Shown here: piece by piece, positions 35,953 to 45,850 of the stretch
How positions within the stretch are numbered: the first letter of the stretch is position 1
Layout of the letters: each line of letters opens with the position of its first letter
NCBI GenBank assembly: GCA_051655155.1
Contig: JBOFZL010000061.1
Coordinates: 1-60,625 of the forward strand
DNA from: JBOFZL01 sp051655155
GTDB lineage: Bacteria > Bacillota > Clostridia > Peptostreptococcales > Filifactoraceae
Length of the DNA: 60,625 nt
Direction: 5' to 3'
Notes under the pieces: model-generated
Databases searched by the model: none
What the model was told of the DNA's origin: nothing
Seen by the model: only the letters and a program-made list of their open reading frames with translations
Position numbers and translations under genes: made by a program

Positions 35953-37542
35953 TTGAAAAAACTATTTAAAGCTGAAGAATTTATTATTCTTGTGCTTGTT
36001 ATAATTGCCGGCAGTATTAGCCAGCCATTGTTAGCCTACGGATATATGCTTTTAGGAGATTACATAAATTTAATTAATATTGATGGAGTTATAAAGATAG
36101 TAACCATAATGATAGTATCATTTTTAGGTATTGGATTATATTATTTTGTATCCACATATATTAGAAACAATATAGCACGAAGGTTAAAAGATAATGTATT
36201 TAAAGGTATTTTAAATATTGATTTAAGTGATATTTTAAGTAAAGATTTATCCGAATATGTAAATCTAATAAATTTAAAAATTGAATCGTGGAGCGATATG
36301 TATTTATCATCTATATTTTTTGTGGCAAAAGATGTGTTACAAATAGTTTTTATGGTTTTACTTTTAATAAATATAAGTCCTAAAATAGCAGTTGTGGTAT
36401 TGATATTTATTTTACCACTAATGATTAACAATATTTTTTTTCCAAAAATGATGAACAAAAGAGTTTATAAATATTTTGATAGTCAAGACAGGCAGTTGGC
36501 AGAAATAAACGATATAATGCAGGGTGTGGTAGTAGTTAAAAATTCTGGGGTGGAGTCATATTTTGAAAATAAGATGGCAGCAATTTTTAATCAAACTACT
36601 AAGGATGTACAGGCACTTAGTTTTTTAGAAAACATAAGTGGTTTTGTAGCTAACTGTGGAGTAGCATTATCACAAATTTCTGGCGTTGCACTGTCAATAG
36701 TCTTTTTAAATAATGGAAGTATTACACTAGGACAATTTATGGCAGTGTTACAATTGACGTTTTTCTTAAATGAACCATTTATAGCAGTCATAAACAATGT
36801 GATGAAAGTTATTTCTATGAGAGAATTAAATAAAGAAATAGTTAGAAGCTTACCGAAAGAAATAAGAAAAAATGATATTATAACAAGGCTAATAAATATT
36901 ACTGATGAAATAGACAATATTGAGTTAAAGGATTTGAATTTTAAATATGTTGATAAATTTGTATTTAAAGAGAATTTAAACTATAAATTTGAAAAAGGCA
37001 AAAAATATTTAATAAAAGGGGAGTCAGGTTCTGGGAAAAGCAGTCTTAGTAAGCTAATGCTAAAATTACATAACTATACAAGTGGGGATATTTTAGTTGG
37101 AGAAAAATCATATAAAGATTTAAGCGCTGATGATATAAATAGTATTATAAATTATATAGGGCAAGATCCATATATATTTAATATTACCTTAAAAGAGAAT
37201 ATTGATTTAAAAGGAAAACTTAGTGATGATGAGGTTATTAGTATAATAAAAAAGGTCAGGTTAGATAAACTGATGAATGAATTAGGTGGGATTTATGGAA
37301 ATATTAATAAAACTAAAAGACAGATCTCAGGAGGGGAAAGTGCTAGAATAGCAATAGCTAGAGCTTTGGCAGACAATAAGCCAATTATAATAGCCGATGA
37401 AGTTTTAGCTAATTTAGATGCTGAAAATTCACAAAACATTGAAAAGCTGTTATTGGATTTAGATAATAGTATTTTAATAAATATTTGTCATCATCATAAC
37501 GAAAATCTAGCAAATAGATATAATGGAGAGTTATTACTATGA
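35953..37542 (+). CDS. ABC exporter, fused membrane and ATPase domains
   Basis: A 529-residue half-exporter. Six transmembrane helices (residues 1 to about 310) precede a nucleotide-binding domain with Walker A GESGSGKSS, signature ISGGESARIAIARAL and Walker B PIIIADE. The NBD lacks the usual conserved Asp-Glu context after Walker B in a strict form (ADEVLANLD). It resembles bacteriocin or peptide exporters. The start is TTG 35953, eight bases after AAGGGGG. It is alone, and a 12-codon start of another gene overlaps its stop, so a partner half-transporter may have been lost. Confidence 0.85.
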   Translation: MKKLFKAEEFIILVLVIIAGSISQPLLAYGYMLLGDYINLINIDGVIKIVTIMIVSFLGIGLYYFVSTYIRNNIARRLKDNVFKGILNIDLSDILSKDLSEYVNLINLKIESWSDMYLSSIFFVAKDVLQIVFMVLLLINISPKIAVVVLIFILPLMINNIFFPKMMNKRVYKYFDSQDRQLAEINDIMQGVVVVKNSGVESYFENKMAAIFNQTTKDVQALSFLENISGFVANCGVALSQISGVALSIVFLNNGSITLGQFMAVLQLTFFLNEPFIAVINNVMKVISMRELNKEIVRSLPKEIRKNDIITRLINITDEIDNIELKDLNFKYVDKFVFKENLNYKFEKGKKYLIKGESGSGKSSLSKLMLKLHNYTSGDILVGEKSYKDLSADDINSIINYIGQDPYIFNITLKENIDLKGKLSDDEVISIIKKVRLDKLMNELGGIYGNINKTKRQISGGESARIAIARALADNKPIIIADEVLANLDAENSQNIEKLLLDLDNSILINICHHHNENLANRYNGELLL

Positions 37543-37577
37543 TTAAATTAAGAAAAGGATATAATAAAAAGAACTAA
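37539..37577 (+). pseudogene. Twelve-codon remnant of a coupled downstream gene
   Basis: An ATG overlaps the TGA of the ABC gene (ATGA, 37539-37542) and reads MIKLRKGYNKKN before TAA. Basic, start-like composition and ATGA overlap suggest the beginning of a deleted cotranslated gene, perhaps the second half of an ABC heterodimer. Chance is also possible. Confidence 0.3.
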
Positions 37578-37656
37578 AACATTCTATTACCTTTCTTACT
37601 TTGGATTTGGTGAATGATATATTGTTTTTATCTGCGCTACTACATTGATTCTGCAA

Positions 37657-37694
37657 ATCCTTCCATAGCATATGTAAAGATGATTTACGGAAGG
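37657..37694. repeat. Inverted repeat near the glycosyltransferase gene
   Basis: ATCCTTCC (37657-37664) and GGAAGGAT (37687-37694 region) can pair over a loop of about 22 bases. The T-run after GCCCTCC suggests a transcription end, but the long loop makes it an imperfect terminator. Confidence 0.35.
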
Positions 37695-37835
37695 ATGCCC
37701 TCCTTTTTGTGTTTTATGAAAATATATATGGAAACTTGAAAAATAGCATAATTATGGGTTATATGTTATACTAAAAATAAAGGGGTATTGAAACTGTTTA
37801 TTCACCTTTTATACACGTTTAGAGTGGAGGAATTC

Positions 37836-39086
37836 ATGGAACCAGAAAAAATTAGGCTTGGGATTGGATTTGCAACAGGGCGTAAGAACTTTAAGAAAGT
37901 ATTGAACTCATATGTGTATAGTTGGAATGAATCTGGAATTCGAGATAAACTCCAACAACAGGTTAGCTTGAACCTTTTTATAGCATATGACCTTGATTAT
38001 TCAAATACCCAATCAACAGATTTTACGAATCTGCCACAGGAAATGGTAGATGCTTTTGATAACATAATTTTTTTAGGGTCGAAAAATGCCCAAAATAGTG
38101 TATTACAGCTAATAGGTGATGGGGATTTATCACCAAAAGATGCAAAGCTTCTGTTCAGTGCAGGATATGCGGGTAAGCGGAATGCTATCATGTATGCGGC
38201 ATTGGAGCATGGTATGGACTATATACTTTACTTGGATGATGATGAGTATCCAGTGGCTGTTACGAAAAGTAGAGATGTTTGCCTGTGGGGTGGGCAGTAT
38301 GTGCTACCAATTCACCTGCAACATATTGCAAATGCAGATATTACTAACGGTCATCACTGTGGTTATATTTCTCCAATTCCGCAAATTACTTTTAATGACG
38401 TGTTGAGTGAAGACATTTTTAGCAAGTTTATAGGGGCAATAAGCAATGATATTGTTACATGGGAGTCTGTAAAGAAAAAGATGAAAAGTGGTGGCGTAAC
38501 TTATGCGGATACGGAAGTTCTTCTCTCTGAGCAGGCAGTTGACGTAGAAGAAATCAGTGGTTGTAAATTTATTTCAGGGTCAAACTTATGTATTAACTTG
38601 AGAAAACCAGAGCGTACAGCACCATTCTACAATCCACCTGGAGCTAGAGGTGAGGATACATTTTTAAGCACTTTGCTTTCGAAACGTACTGTGTTGCGTG
38701 TGCCATGTTACACATTCCATGATGGTTTTTCTGCTTATCGACATTTGTTGGATGGAGTTCTTCCTTTACATTTGGAACCTGTTCTACCAACTAATCAAGT
38801 GACGGTAACTCGCTTTTTCCAAGCTTGTATAGGATGGATAAGGTATAAACCTTTATTGATGTTTATAACTAATCCGGAAACTTATGACGAGGAAATCAAA
38901 AATATGCGTGAAATTTTTCAAGAAGTACTTCCTCATATATGTGAATATTTTAATCGTGAAGAATTTATGCAAATATTATCAGAGTTGGAAAAATATGATC
39001 GAAATGTAAAAAAATATTATATGCAGTTTACAGAAACTCAGAAGGCATGGGAAAAACTGTTGAAGAACCGTAGATATTGGATGTAA
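37836..39086 (+). CDS. Glycosyltransferase-like protein (GT-A fold)
   Basis: A 416-residue protein. The N-terminal half looks like a GT-A nucleotide-sugar transferase: AGYAGKRNAIMYAALEHG, then the metal-binding YLDDDEYP acidic motif (about residues 129-136). A later GARGEDTFLSTLL may hold the acceptor-site residues. The start is ATG 37836, five bases after GGAGG (37826-37830). No cell-wall or polysaccharide genes lie around it. The donor and acceptor cannot be told. Confidence 0.75.
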   Translation: MEPEKIRLGIGFATGRKNFKKVLNSYVYSWNESGIRDKLQQQVSLNLFIAYDLDYSNTQSTDFTNLPQEMVDAFDNIIFLGSKNAQNSVLQLIGDGDLSPKDAKLLFSAGYAGKRNAIMYAALEHGMDYILYLDDDEYPVAVTKSRDVCLWGGQYVLPIHLQHIANADITNGHHCGYISPIPQITFNDVLSEDIFSKFIGAISNDIVTWESVKKKMKSGGVTYADTEVLLSEQAVDVEEISGCKFISGSNLCINLRKPERTAPFYNPPGARGEDTFLSTLLSKRTVLRVPCYTFHDGFSAYRHLLDGVLPLHLEPVLPTNQVTVTRFFQACIGWIRYKPLLMFITNPETYDEEIKNMREIFQEVLPHICEYFNREEFMQILSELEKYDRNVKKYYMQFTETQKAWEKLLKNRRYWM

Positions 39087-39473
39087 TAGTTAAAGCTGCA
39101 ACAGGCAAAAATAACGACTAAAAGATGGAATTTTGAGCAGCGAATAAATATAATAAGTTAAAAAAGGAACCAATATAAAGGGTAGTTACTAAAAGGTAGC
39201 TATCCTTTTTTGTTATTGAGAATATCTGAAAAATTAAATTATAAATACAGAAGAAGTTTTGTAGCTACTTTCAGAATATAAGAAGTATCCAAATGTGTAA
39301 TGGTTAGTTTGCAACAGAGCAAATGCAATTATAGATATCATTTAGTTAGTGCATTCAAATATAGATGGCAAATAACTTATTATAAATTCGAATAATATAT
39401 ATAGAAAATATTAATTTTACTAAGGTGTTTATAAAGGTTAAAATATAAGAGACAAAAAACTAAGGAGCGTTAT
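39087..39473. other. Intergenic region with terminator
   Basis: Apart from the terminator at 39178-39209 this stretch holds no gene that I can see. The AT-rich part before 39474 should contain the promoter of the activase-reductase operon, which I could not place. Confidence 0.4.
39178..39209 (+). terminator. Rho-independent terminator after the glycosyltransferase gene
   Basis: AAAGGGTAG pairs with CTATCCTTT (one G-U pair), with inner TTAC/GTAG pairing, followed by TTTTGTTATTG. Confidence 0.75.
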
Positions 39474-40238
39474 ATGAATTATATAGGGATAGATATAGGT
39501 TCTACTACTTCAAAGTTAGTAGTTATGAATGAGAATAAAGAAATAATATATAAGGATATTATGCCTACAGGTTGGAGCAGTGTAGAAACTGCTAATAAGA
39601 TGAAGGCAGACTTGGAGGCAAATAGCATATCACTAGAGGCGTCAAAGGTTGTGGCCACAGGTTATGGAAGGGTTTCGGTAAGTTTTGCAGATAAGACTTT
39701 AACGGAAATTAGTTGTCATGGTAGAGGGGCAGCTTTTATTTTTGGGATGGAAGATAGTCTTGTTATTGATGTTGGGGGACAAGATGTTAAGATAATTAGT
39801 TTGGAAGGTGGAAACGTTTCAGATTTTTTGATGAATGATAAGTGTTCAGCAGGGACAGGTAGATTTTTAGAGGTTATGTCCAATATTATGGGAGTAACTA
39901 TAGAGGATATGTGTAAGTTGGCAGAGTCTGGGAAGGGTGTCAGTATAAGTTCTATGTGTACTGTCTTTGCTGAATCAGAGGTTATAAGCCTAATAGGTTT
40001 AGGGAAGTCTAAGGAAGATATAGCCTTTGGGATAATAGATTCCGTAACAGATAAGGTTAAGACTCTTTGTAATAAACATTCTAAGGGAGATAAGAAAATT
40101 TATCTTACAGGAGGTTTGCACAGAAGTCCATATATTATTAATAGTCTATCTAAGAAGTTAGAAAGAACGGTAGAGAGTAGTCCTCTGGCACAATATGCAG
40201 GTGCAATTGGAGGAGCAATTTCAGCTATGAAGTTGTAA
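39474..40238 (+). CDS. ATP-dependent activase for the double-cubane reductase (HgdC/YjiL-like)
   Basis: A 254-residue ASKHA-fold ATPase of the BadF/HgdC family: GIDIGSTTSKLVV, then VIDVGGQDVKII. Cysteines in DKCSAGTGRFLE and SSMCTVFAESE bind the [4Fe-4S] cluster shared between two subunits. It hydrolyses ATP to push a low-potential electron into its partner. It is of normal length and stands 21 bases before the reductase gene, forming a two-gene operon. Confidence 0.93.
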   Translation: MNYIGIDIGSTTSKLVVMNENKEIIYKDIMPTGWSSVETANKMKADLEANSISLEASKVVATGYGRVSVSFADKTLTEISCHGRGAAFIFGMEDSLVIDVGGQDVKIISLEGGNVSDFLMNDKCSAGTGRFLEVMSNIMGVTIEDMCKLAESGKGVSISSMCTVFAESEVISLIGLGKSKEDIAFGIIDSVTDKVKTLCNKHSKGDKKIYLTGGLHRSPYIINSLSKKLERTVESSPLAQYAGAIGGAISAMKL

Positions 40239-40259
40239 AATAAAATTCAGGAGGTAGTT

Positions 40260-41414
40260 ATGAGAAAGGAAAGTTTACCTGCAAATTTTGAGAGTTTTGC
40301 AGATGCTAGGAAACAAGGGTTTGTAAATATGATGAACCTTAAAGAATCAGGAAGAAATGTGGTAGGAGTATTTTGTACATATTCTCCCAATGAGATTTTT
40401 ATGGCGGCAGGAGCAATTGAGGTAGGTCTTTGTTCAACCAGTGATGAAACTATACCTGATGCAGAACAGGTACTACCAAAGAATCTTTGCCCACTAATTA
40501 AGTCTAGCTATGGTTTTGCTATTACGGATAAGTGTCCGTATATGTATTTCTCTGATTTGGTTGTAGGAGAGACTACTTGTGATGGGAAGAAGAAAATGTA
40601 TGAGCTACTGGGAGAGATTAAAGATGTTCATATAATGAACCTGCCACAAAATCAAAAAGATGAAGATTCTATTAGCCTTTGGAGAAATGAAGTTAGAAAA
40701 CTTAAAGATAGGGTAGAGAAAAAGTTTGGAGTTGAAATTACTGATGAAAAACTAAGAGAGGCGATTAAGTTAAGGAATAGAGAAAGACAGGCACTTAAAT
40801 CACTTTATGAAATCAATACCCTTTGTCCACCACCAATGTGGGGATTAAATCAGCTTCAGATACTATTTGGAAGTCAGTTTAAGTTTGATAAGGAAGCTAA
40901 AATTGCAGAAATAGATGCTTTAAGAGACAAGTTATTGGAAGATTATAACAATGGAGCAAGACCTGTACCAGAAACGGCTAAAAGAATAATAGTAACAGGC
41001 TGTCCTATGGGTGGAGTAACTGAAAAAGTGATTAAGGCTATTGAAGATTCTGGGGGAGTGGTAGTTGCTTACGAAAACTGTACCGGAGCAAAACAGATGG
41101 ATAGGATGGTAGAGGAAACAGGGGACCCTATAGTGGCCATAGCAGATAGATATTTAAGTATAGGTTGTTCGGTAATGACACCTGATGATAATAGATATGA
41201 ACTTTTGGAAAGGCTTTGTAAACAGTATAAGGCAGATGGAGTGGTAGAGATGACATTACAGGCTTGCCACACTTTTGCAGTTGAAACTACACAGATAAAA
41301 CGTATAGTAACTAAGCTGGGACTTCCTTATATTCATGTGGAAACTGATTATTCTACTTCAGATGTAGGACAGCTAAAAACAAGGATGGAAGCTTTTATAG
41401 AGATGATGGATTAA
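40260..41414 (+). CDS. Double-cubane-cluster anaerobic reductase (YjiM-like)
   Basis: A 384-residue member of the 2-hydroxyacyl-CoA dehydratase subunit family, as a single protein next to its activase. Cysteines are found in VVGVFCTYSPNEIF, KNLCPLIKSSYGF, DKCPYMYF and VEMTLQACHTF. Such solitary proteins (double-cubane cluster protein) carry an [8Fe-9S] cluster and reduce small molecules at low potential. The native substrate is unknown. AGGAGG precedes the ATG. Confidence 0.9.
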   Translation: MRKESLPANFESFADARKQGFVNMMNLKESGRNVVGVFCTYSPNEIFMAAGAIEVGLCSTSDETIPDAEQVLPKNLCPLIKSSYGFAITDKCPYMYFSDLVVGETTCDGKKKMYELLGEIKDVHIMNLPQNQKDEDSISLWRNEVRKLKDRVEKKFGVEITDEKLREAIKLRNRERQALKSLYEINTLCPPPMWGLNQLQILFGSQFKFDKEAKIAEIDALRDKLLEDYNNGARPVPETAKRIIVTGCPMGGVTEKVIKAIEDSGGVVVAYENCTGAKQMDRMVEETGDPIVAIADRYLSIGCSVMTPDDNRYELLERLCKQYKADGVVEMTLQACHTFAVETTQIKRIVTKLGLPYIHVETDYSTSDVGQLKTRMEAFIEMMD

Positions 41415-41492
41415 TAAAGTCTTTTTATAAAAAATTGTTAAATGCACATAGTTGCAACATAAAAGAGATTTCAATAAGCAAGATTTTCTAAA

Positions 41493-41520
41493 AATAACCT
41501 ATTCATATGAATAGGTTATT
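41493..41520. terminator. Terminator after the double-cubane operon
   Basis: AATAACCTATTC pairs perfectly with GAATAGGTTATT around ATAT, followed by TGTTTAT. The A-run before it lets it work in both directions. Confidence 0.8.
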
Positions 41521-41591
41521 TGTTTATGGAAACTATAAAATAAAGGAATTAACTTTCTGGATTTGTTAGCGTGTATAATTTACAAATAAAT

Positions 41592-41642
41592 GAACCATAC
41601 TTCATAAACTAAATTTTTTACTAGGATTACGAAGTATGGTTC
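41592..41642 (-). terminator. Likely terminator of the minus-strand YfcC operon
   Basis: GAACCATACTTC (41592-41603) and GAAGTATGGTTC (41631-41642) form a perfect 12-bp stem over a 27-base loop. Read on the minus strand it is followed by ATTTATTT. The large loop is unusual, so a regulatory or repeat role remains possible. The rest of 41415-41714 shows no gene. Confidence 0.6.
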
Positions 41643-41714
41643 AAAATTCTATATCATAATAAGTTTTATATTGGTTCAAATTCTGTGAAATAGATTCCTA
41701 ACTATAATATAATG

Positions 41715-43121
41715 TTAAGACCATCCCATATTAATAGCAATAAAAATTAATATCATTTGTGAAAGGAAAAGTAAACCAAATAAAGGAACAAAGAATTTCC
41801 ACCATTTTTCAATTTTAACTCCTGCAAGACCACAAATAATTGGAGCAAAACAAGTTGGCCATAGAATATTGGATAGACCATCACCAAACTGGAAGGCAAG
41901 TACAGCCACTTGTCTTGATATTCCTAATAAATCTGCTAGAGGAGCCATAATAGGCATACTTGTAACTGCCTGTCCTGAACCTGAAGGTATTAAGAAGTTT
42001 AGACCTGTTTGAATTACCAACATAGCTTCACCAGCAATCCAGCTTGGCATTTTTGAAAGAGGAACGGACATACCATATACTATGGTGTCAATTATACTAC
42101 CATTACGCAAAACAATCAAAATGCCTCTTGCCAAACCTATCATCATACATGCCATAGCAATATCTTGGAAGCTTTTAGCTATTTTTTCAGCGATTACACT
42201 AGGTTTCCATCCCATAATAGCTGCAGCAACAAGACCTATTATTATAAATACAGCACTTAATTCTTCAAAGTACCAACCATATACCTTAGAGCCATATATT
42301 ATTACTCCTATACCAACTGTAAGTTCTAATAATATAAGTTTTTCTCTTATTCCAAAGCGATAACTTTCGACATCGTTAGAAACTAAGACATTAGATACTT
42401 CAGTTCCATATACCAAACTCTTGGTTGGATCTGCTTGTATTTTAAGGGCATAACGTATTGTATAGAAAGATGCCACAACAACCATAACTATATGACAAAT
42501 TATACGATATGATATACCAGAGAAAGGAGCAATCTCTGCTATACTTTGAGCCATTCCAACAGTAAAAGGATTGATTGTCGCAGCACTATACCCAATACCA
42601 GCACCAAGGGCTACAATGGCAAGACCAACTATAGCGTCATATCCAGCAGCTATAGCTATACCAACAAATATTGGTATAAAAGGAAAAAGTTCTTCAAAAA
42701 GACCTATTGTAGAAGAACCAGCACCGATAAGCGCTATAAATATAGGTATAATAATAACTCTAGATTTGCCTTTTAAATATTTAAGTAAAACAGATACAAG
42801 ACCGTTGAATGCTCCACTTTCAATAACTAAACTAATGGAAGCATATGCTATAAATACGAAAAAAATTATTGGAGCAGCATCTACCATTCCTGCATAAAAT
42901 GAACGAAAAAATCCAAAAAAACCAATGGGTGTTGCTTCAACTGCATGATAAGTTCCTGGAACAACAACCATCTTTCCAGCCGCATTTTTTACACGCTCAA
43001 ACTCTCCTGTGGGTAAAATTCTTGTAGCCAAAGCACAAACAGCTATAATAGAAGAAAGGAGAACATAAATATGTGGCATCTTAAACCTTTTTTTTGTATC
43101 TTCACTTTTTTGTGGGTTCAT
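41715..43121 (-). CDS. YfcC family transporter
   Basis: A 468-residue polytopic protein (about 12 helices) of the YfcC/ArcD-like C4 and peptide-derivative transporter family. Blocks include ATRILPTGEFERV near the N terminus, ALGAGIGYSAATINPFTVG in the middle and NFLIPSGSGQAVTSMPIMAP near the C terminus. It sits after an M20 amidohydrolase gene on the same strand (52 bases between them). The pair probably imports and hydrolyses an amidated amino acid or peptide. Confidence 0.93.
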   Translation of the reverse strand: MNPQKSEDTKKRFKMPHIYVLLSSIIAVCALATRILPTGEFERVKNAAGKMVVVPGTYHAVEATPIGFFGFFRSFYAGMVDAAPIIFFVFIAYASISLVIESGAFNGLVSVLLKYLKGKSRVIIIPIFIALIGAGSSTIGLFEELFPFIPIFVGIAIAAGYDAIVGLAIVALGAGIGYSAATINPFTVGMAQSIAEIAPFSGISYRIICHIVMVVVASFYTIRYALKIQADPTKSLVYGTEVSNVLVSNDVESYRFGIREKLILLELTVGIGVIIYGSKVYGWYFEELSAVFIIIGLVAAAIMGWKPSVIAEKIAKSFQDIAMACMMIGLARGILIVLRNGSIIDTIVYGMSVPLSKMPSWIAGEAMLVIQTGLNFLIPSGSGQAVTSMPIMAPLADLLGISRQVAVLAFQFGDGLSNILWPTCFAPIICGLAGVKIEKWWKFFVPLFGLLFLSQMILIFIAINMGWS

Positions 43122-43173
43122 ATATAAACCTCCTAATTTATATTTTAAAATAATTTGTAAAATCTATTTTAAG

Positions 43174-44370
43174 TTATAGGTTGAATTTTGACTCTCTTGC
43201 TGAAAAGAATGACTGTTTAATATCATTACAAAAACTTGGATTAGTAAGAACCTTCATTCCTAACAGAGTCAAAACCTCTGCCCCATGTTGCAAGGCTAAA
43301 TAAGCCTCTGGCTCACAAGTTGCCTTAGCCATTTCTACAGTGTGCAAAGCATAAGCTTCAGAAGCAATTGATATTAAAGGCTGAATAGTAGGACAACGAT
43401 AGCTTATATTGCCTATGTCAGAAGAGCCATTAGGCATATCTTTTCCGCATAGATTATAGCCACGAGCTTCAAGAAGTTTCCATACTTCTTCTTCAAGAGC
43501 AGGTACACATACCATATCAGCAAAATCATCCATAACTTTGGTAAAATTCACACTACAATCTAGTGCAAGCGCCGCACCATTTGCACACTTACGAACCATA
43601 TCTTCAACCATTTCCAACTTTGCAATAGAATCAGCACGAAATTCTATTTTCAGTTGTGCATAACCAGGAATTATATTGGGAGCCTTACCTCCTTGGGTAA
43701 AAATACTGTTAAACTTAATATCAGGTGTAAAACATTCACGTCTTGCATCAATTAAATCTAAAAATTTTCTTGCTGCTGCAAGGGCGCTTTTGCCCTTCCA
43801 AGGGCCAGCTACAGCATGGGACTCTTGACCTATAAATTCAATATGATAGCAACGTAAACTCAACAGGTTCATATTGGCTTGGCTCAGACCTCCAGACCAA
43901 CTGTGCATCATAGTAACCAAATCCATATTATCAAAAATTTTCTGTTCTGCCATAGTCACCTTTGAGCCTAAAACCTCCTCAGAAGGTGTTCCAATAACAT
44001 ATACCTTTCCTGAAAAACTGTCCTTAAGCAAACTACAAGCTAATCCACATAGTATGGACATAGAACCATGGAGATTATGTCCACACCCATGACCAATATC
44101 AGGTAGGGCATCATATTCAGCAATAAAACAAATAGAAGGACCTTCCCCTCTATCCAACACACCACAAAAAGCCGTATCAAAACCTGCAAACGGATATTCT
44201 ACAACAAATCCATGCTCACGTAGAAGTTCCACCATCTTTTGGCTAGACTGATACTCTTCGCCAGATAATTCAGGATTGGCAGCCAAATCATTGCTAAGCT
44301 TTATAGCAACTTCTAGTTTGGATTTGATTGCTGCCTTGATGTCGGCTGATACTTCGTATACATCTTCCAT
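43174..44370 (-). CDS. M20 family amidohydrolase/peptidase
   Basis: A 398-residue metallopeptidase of the M20D/AbgA-AbgB-like group, of typical length. Motifs are IAEYDALPDIGHGCGHN (metal ligands Asp and His), the catalytic Glu in GTPSEEVLGSK, and HAVAGPWKGKSAL in the lid domain. It should hydrolyse an N-acyl or aminoacyl-glutamate-type amide in the cytoplasm. It is the first gene of an operon with the YfcC transporter. AGAGGGG precedes the ATG. Confidence 0.92.
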   Translation of the reverse strand: MEDVYEVSADIKAAIKSKLEVAIKLSNDLAANPELSGEEYQSSQKMVELLREHGFVVEYPFAGFDTAFCGVLDRGEGPSICFIAEYDALPDIGHGCGHNLHGSMSILCGLACSLLKDSFSGKVYVIGTPSEEVLGSKVTMAEQKIFDNMDLVTMMHSWSGGLSQANMNLLSLRCYHIEFIGQESHAVAGPWKGKSALAAARKFLDLIDARRECFTPDIKFNSIFTQGGKAPNIIPGYAQLKIEFRADSIAKLEMVEDMVRKCANGAALALDCSVNFTKVMDDFADMVCVPALEEEVWKLLEARGYNLCGKDMPNGSSDIGNISYRCPTIQPLISIASEAYALHTVEMAKATCEPEAYLALQHGAEVLTLLGMKVLTNPSFCNDIKQSFFSARESKFNL

Positions 44371-44605
44371 AAACCAATCCCCTCTCTTATGTAATAAAAT
44401 AAAACCGCACTATACATAACTATGTAAAAGTTCAGCAAGTATTTATATATTTATATCATTCTTTAAATAAATTAGCAATAAAAATATAATTTATGATATT
44501 ATTAGATAATGTATTGTTTAGAGGAATTTATTTATAGTTTATAGTTTCGGTAAATTTAGTATTTACCAAAATGATTTTGAATTTATAGTGTAGAAAAATT
44601 TTTAA

Positions 44606-45487
44606 TTATAATTTTTGGCTTTTTATATCCATAAATCTTTTACCTTTTGCTCCATATACAGATAGTATAGGAAGAAATTCTACAAAGGCATCATGATCCA
44701 ATTCTGCAATTTTATTTTTGATTAAAATAGATTCTTTAGGTGCTACAATGCTGGTGATTTGTATTCTTTTTTTTCCTGTATACCCGCCAATTATTTCATA
44801 CATGGTAACTCCACGACCAAGACTCATTATATAGTTGGAAATTTCTATATAATGTTCGCTGATAACTTCCATTTTATAAAGAGTACTTCCCCATTCGTAC
44901 ATAATATAGTTTATTACTCTCATTACAATAAAATGGTTTAATAATGAGTAGAGAGCTATTTCACCACCTGCCACAAAGTAGGAACTTAAAATTACAAGCG
45001 CATCAATAACTAAAAGGATTTGATTTAGTGTAAAGTATTTGAATATTTTCTTTTGCAGAATTTTAGAAAGAGTATCTGTACCACCAAAGGTAAAGCCACG
45101 TTTTAGAACAAGGCCTACTCCTATTCCGTTTAGTAGTCCAAAGTATATGGTACAAATTACTAAATCTGTAGACACAAAACCTAGGGAAATTTTATCGAGT
45201 ATAAATAGTACGTTGGGGTAGATAAGAGAAACAGTCATTATCTTAAAAAGTTCTCTTTTTCCGAGGAAAATAAAAGCTAGGATTAGCGTTACTATTGTGA
45301 ATATATAGTAAAAATATGTATATCGTAGACCAAATATTTTTTGCAATACCAATGAAAAACCTGTATATCCACTGGTAACAAGCCCTGTGGGTTCCAATAT
45401 TGCCGTTACTGAGTAGGCGCATAAGGTACAACCGATTAATATAAATAATATGTCCAAAATGTTCTTTTTGTTTACTAAAATCTTCAA
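44606..45487 (-). CDS. YitT family membrane protein
   Basis: A 293-residue protein with five or six N-terminal helices (YitT_membrane: LEPTGLVTSGYTGFSLVLQK, RGFTFGGTDTLSKILQK) and a C-terminal DUF2179 cytoplasmic domain (GRGVTMYEIIGGYTGKKRIQ). The function of the family is unknown. The ATG lies behind GGGGGAG. It stands alone. Confidence 0.93.
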   Translation of the reverse strand: MKILVNKKNILDILFILIGCTLCAYSVTAILEPTGLVTSGYTGFSLVLQKIFGLRYTYFYYIFTIVTLILAFIFLGKRELFKIMTVSLIYPNVLFILDKISLGFVSTDLVICTIYFGLLNGIGVGLVLKRGFTFGGTDTLSKILQKKIFKYFTLNQILLVIDALVILSSYFVAGGEIALYSLLNHFIVMRVINYIMYEWGSTLYKMEVISEHYIEISNYIMSLGRGVTMYEIIGGYTGKKRIQITSIVAPKESILIKNKIAELDHDAFVEFLPILSVYGAKGKRFMDIKSQKL

Positions 45488-45564
45488 ATTATGCTCCCCC
45501 CTTTACATACTATAATTTAAAGTCTACTCTATTTTCTAGGATTAATCAATAATTTTATTAATAC

Positions 45565-45600
45565 AAAAAAATCCTCTACCTATTTGTAGGGAGGATTTTT
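45565..45600. terminator. Terminator of the SPFH-RHH operon
   Basis: AAAAATCCTC pairs with GAGGATTTTT, with inner TACC/GTAG-type pairing, flanked by A and T runs. It can act in both directions, though the only gene ending next to it is on the minus strand. Confidence 0.85.
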
Positions 45601-45643
45601 GAAAATAATAAATGCTATTTTAATCATTGAGAGAAGAATCTTC

Positions 45644-45850
45644 TTAGATATCTATATCCAATGGTTTGTCTATTTCGGTGGAAATATATTTTCCATCTTT
45701 TTTTCTCTGTCTTACACATTCGGAAAGTAGGTATTCAATTTGTCCATTTACTGATCGAAAGTCATCTTCTGCCCAACCTAAAATGGCATCATATAGCTTA
45801 GGGGATAGACGCAATGGTATCTGCTTCTTTGCTTTTTCTTTCTCGCTCAT
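45644..45850 (-). CDS. Small ribbon-helix-helix (Arc-like) protein
   Basis: A 68-residue protein with KKQIPLRLSPKLYDAILGWA followed by a second helix (SVNGQIEYLLSECVRQRKK), matching the ribbon-helix-helix fold of Arc-type DNA-binding proteins (strand then two helices). Its ATG starts directly after the stop of the SPFH gene (TAAATG), so translation is coupled. A DNA-binding or metal-free Arc-like adaptor role is likely. The target is unknown. Confidence 0.8.
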   Translation of the reverse strand: MSEKEKAKKQIPLRLSPKLYDAILGWAEDDFRSVNGQIEYLLSECVRQRKKDGKYISTEIDKPLDIDI

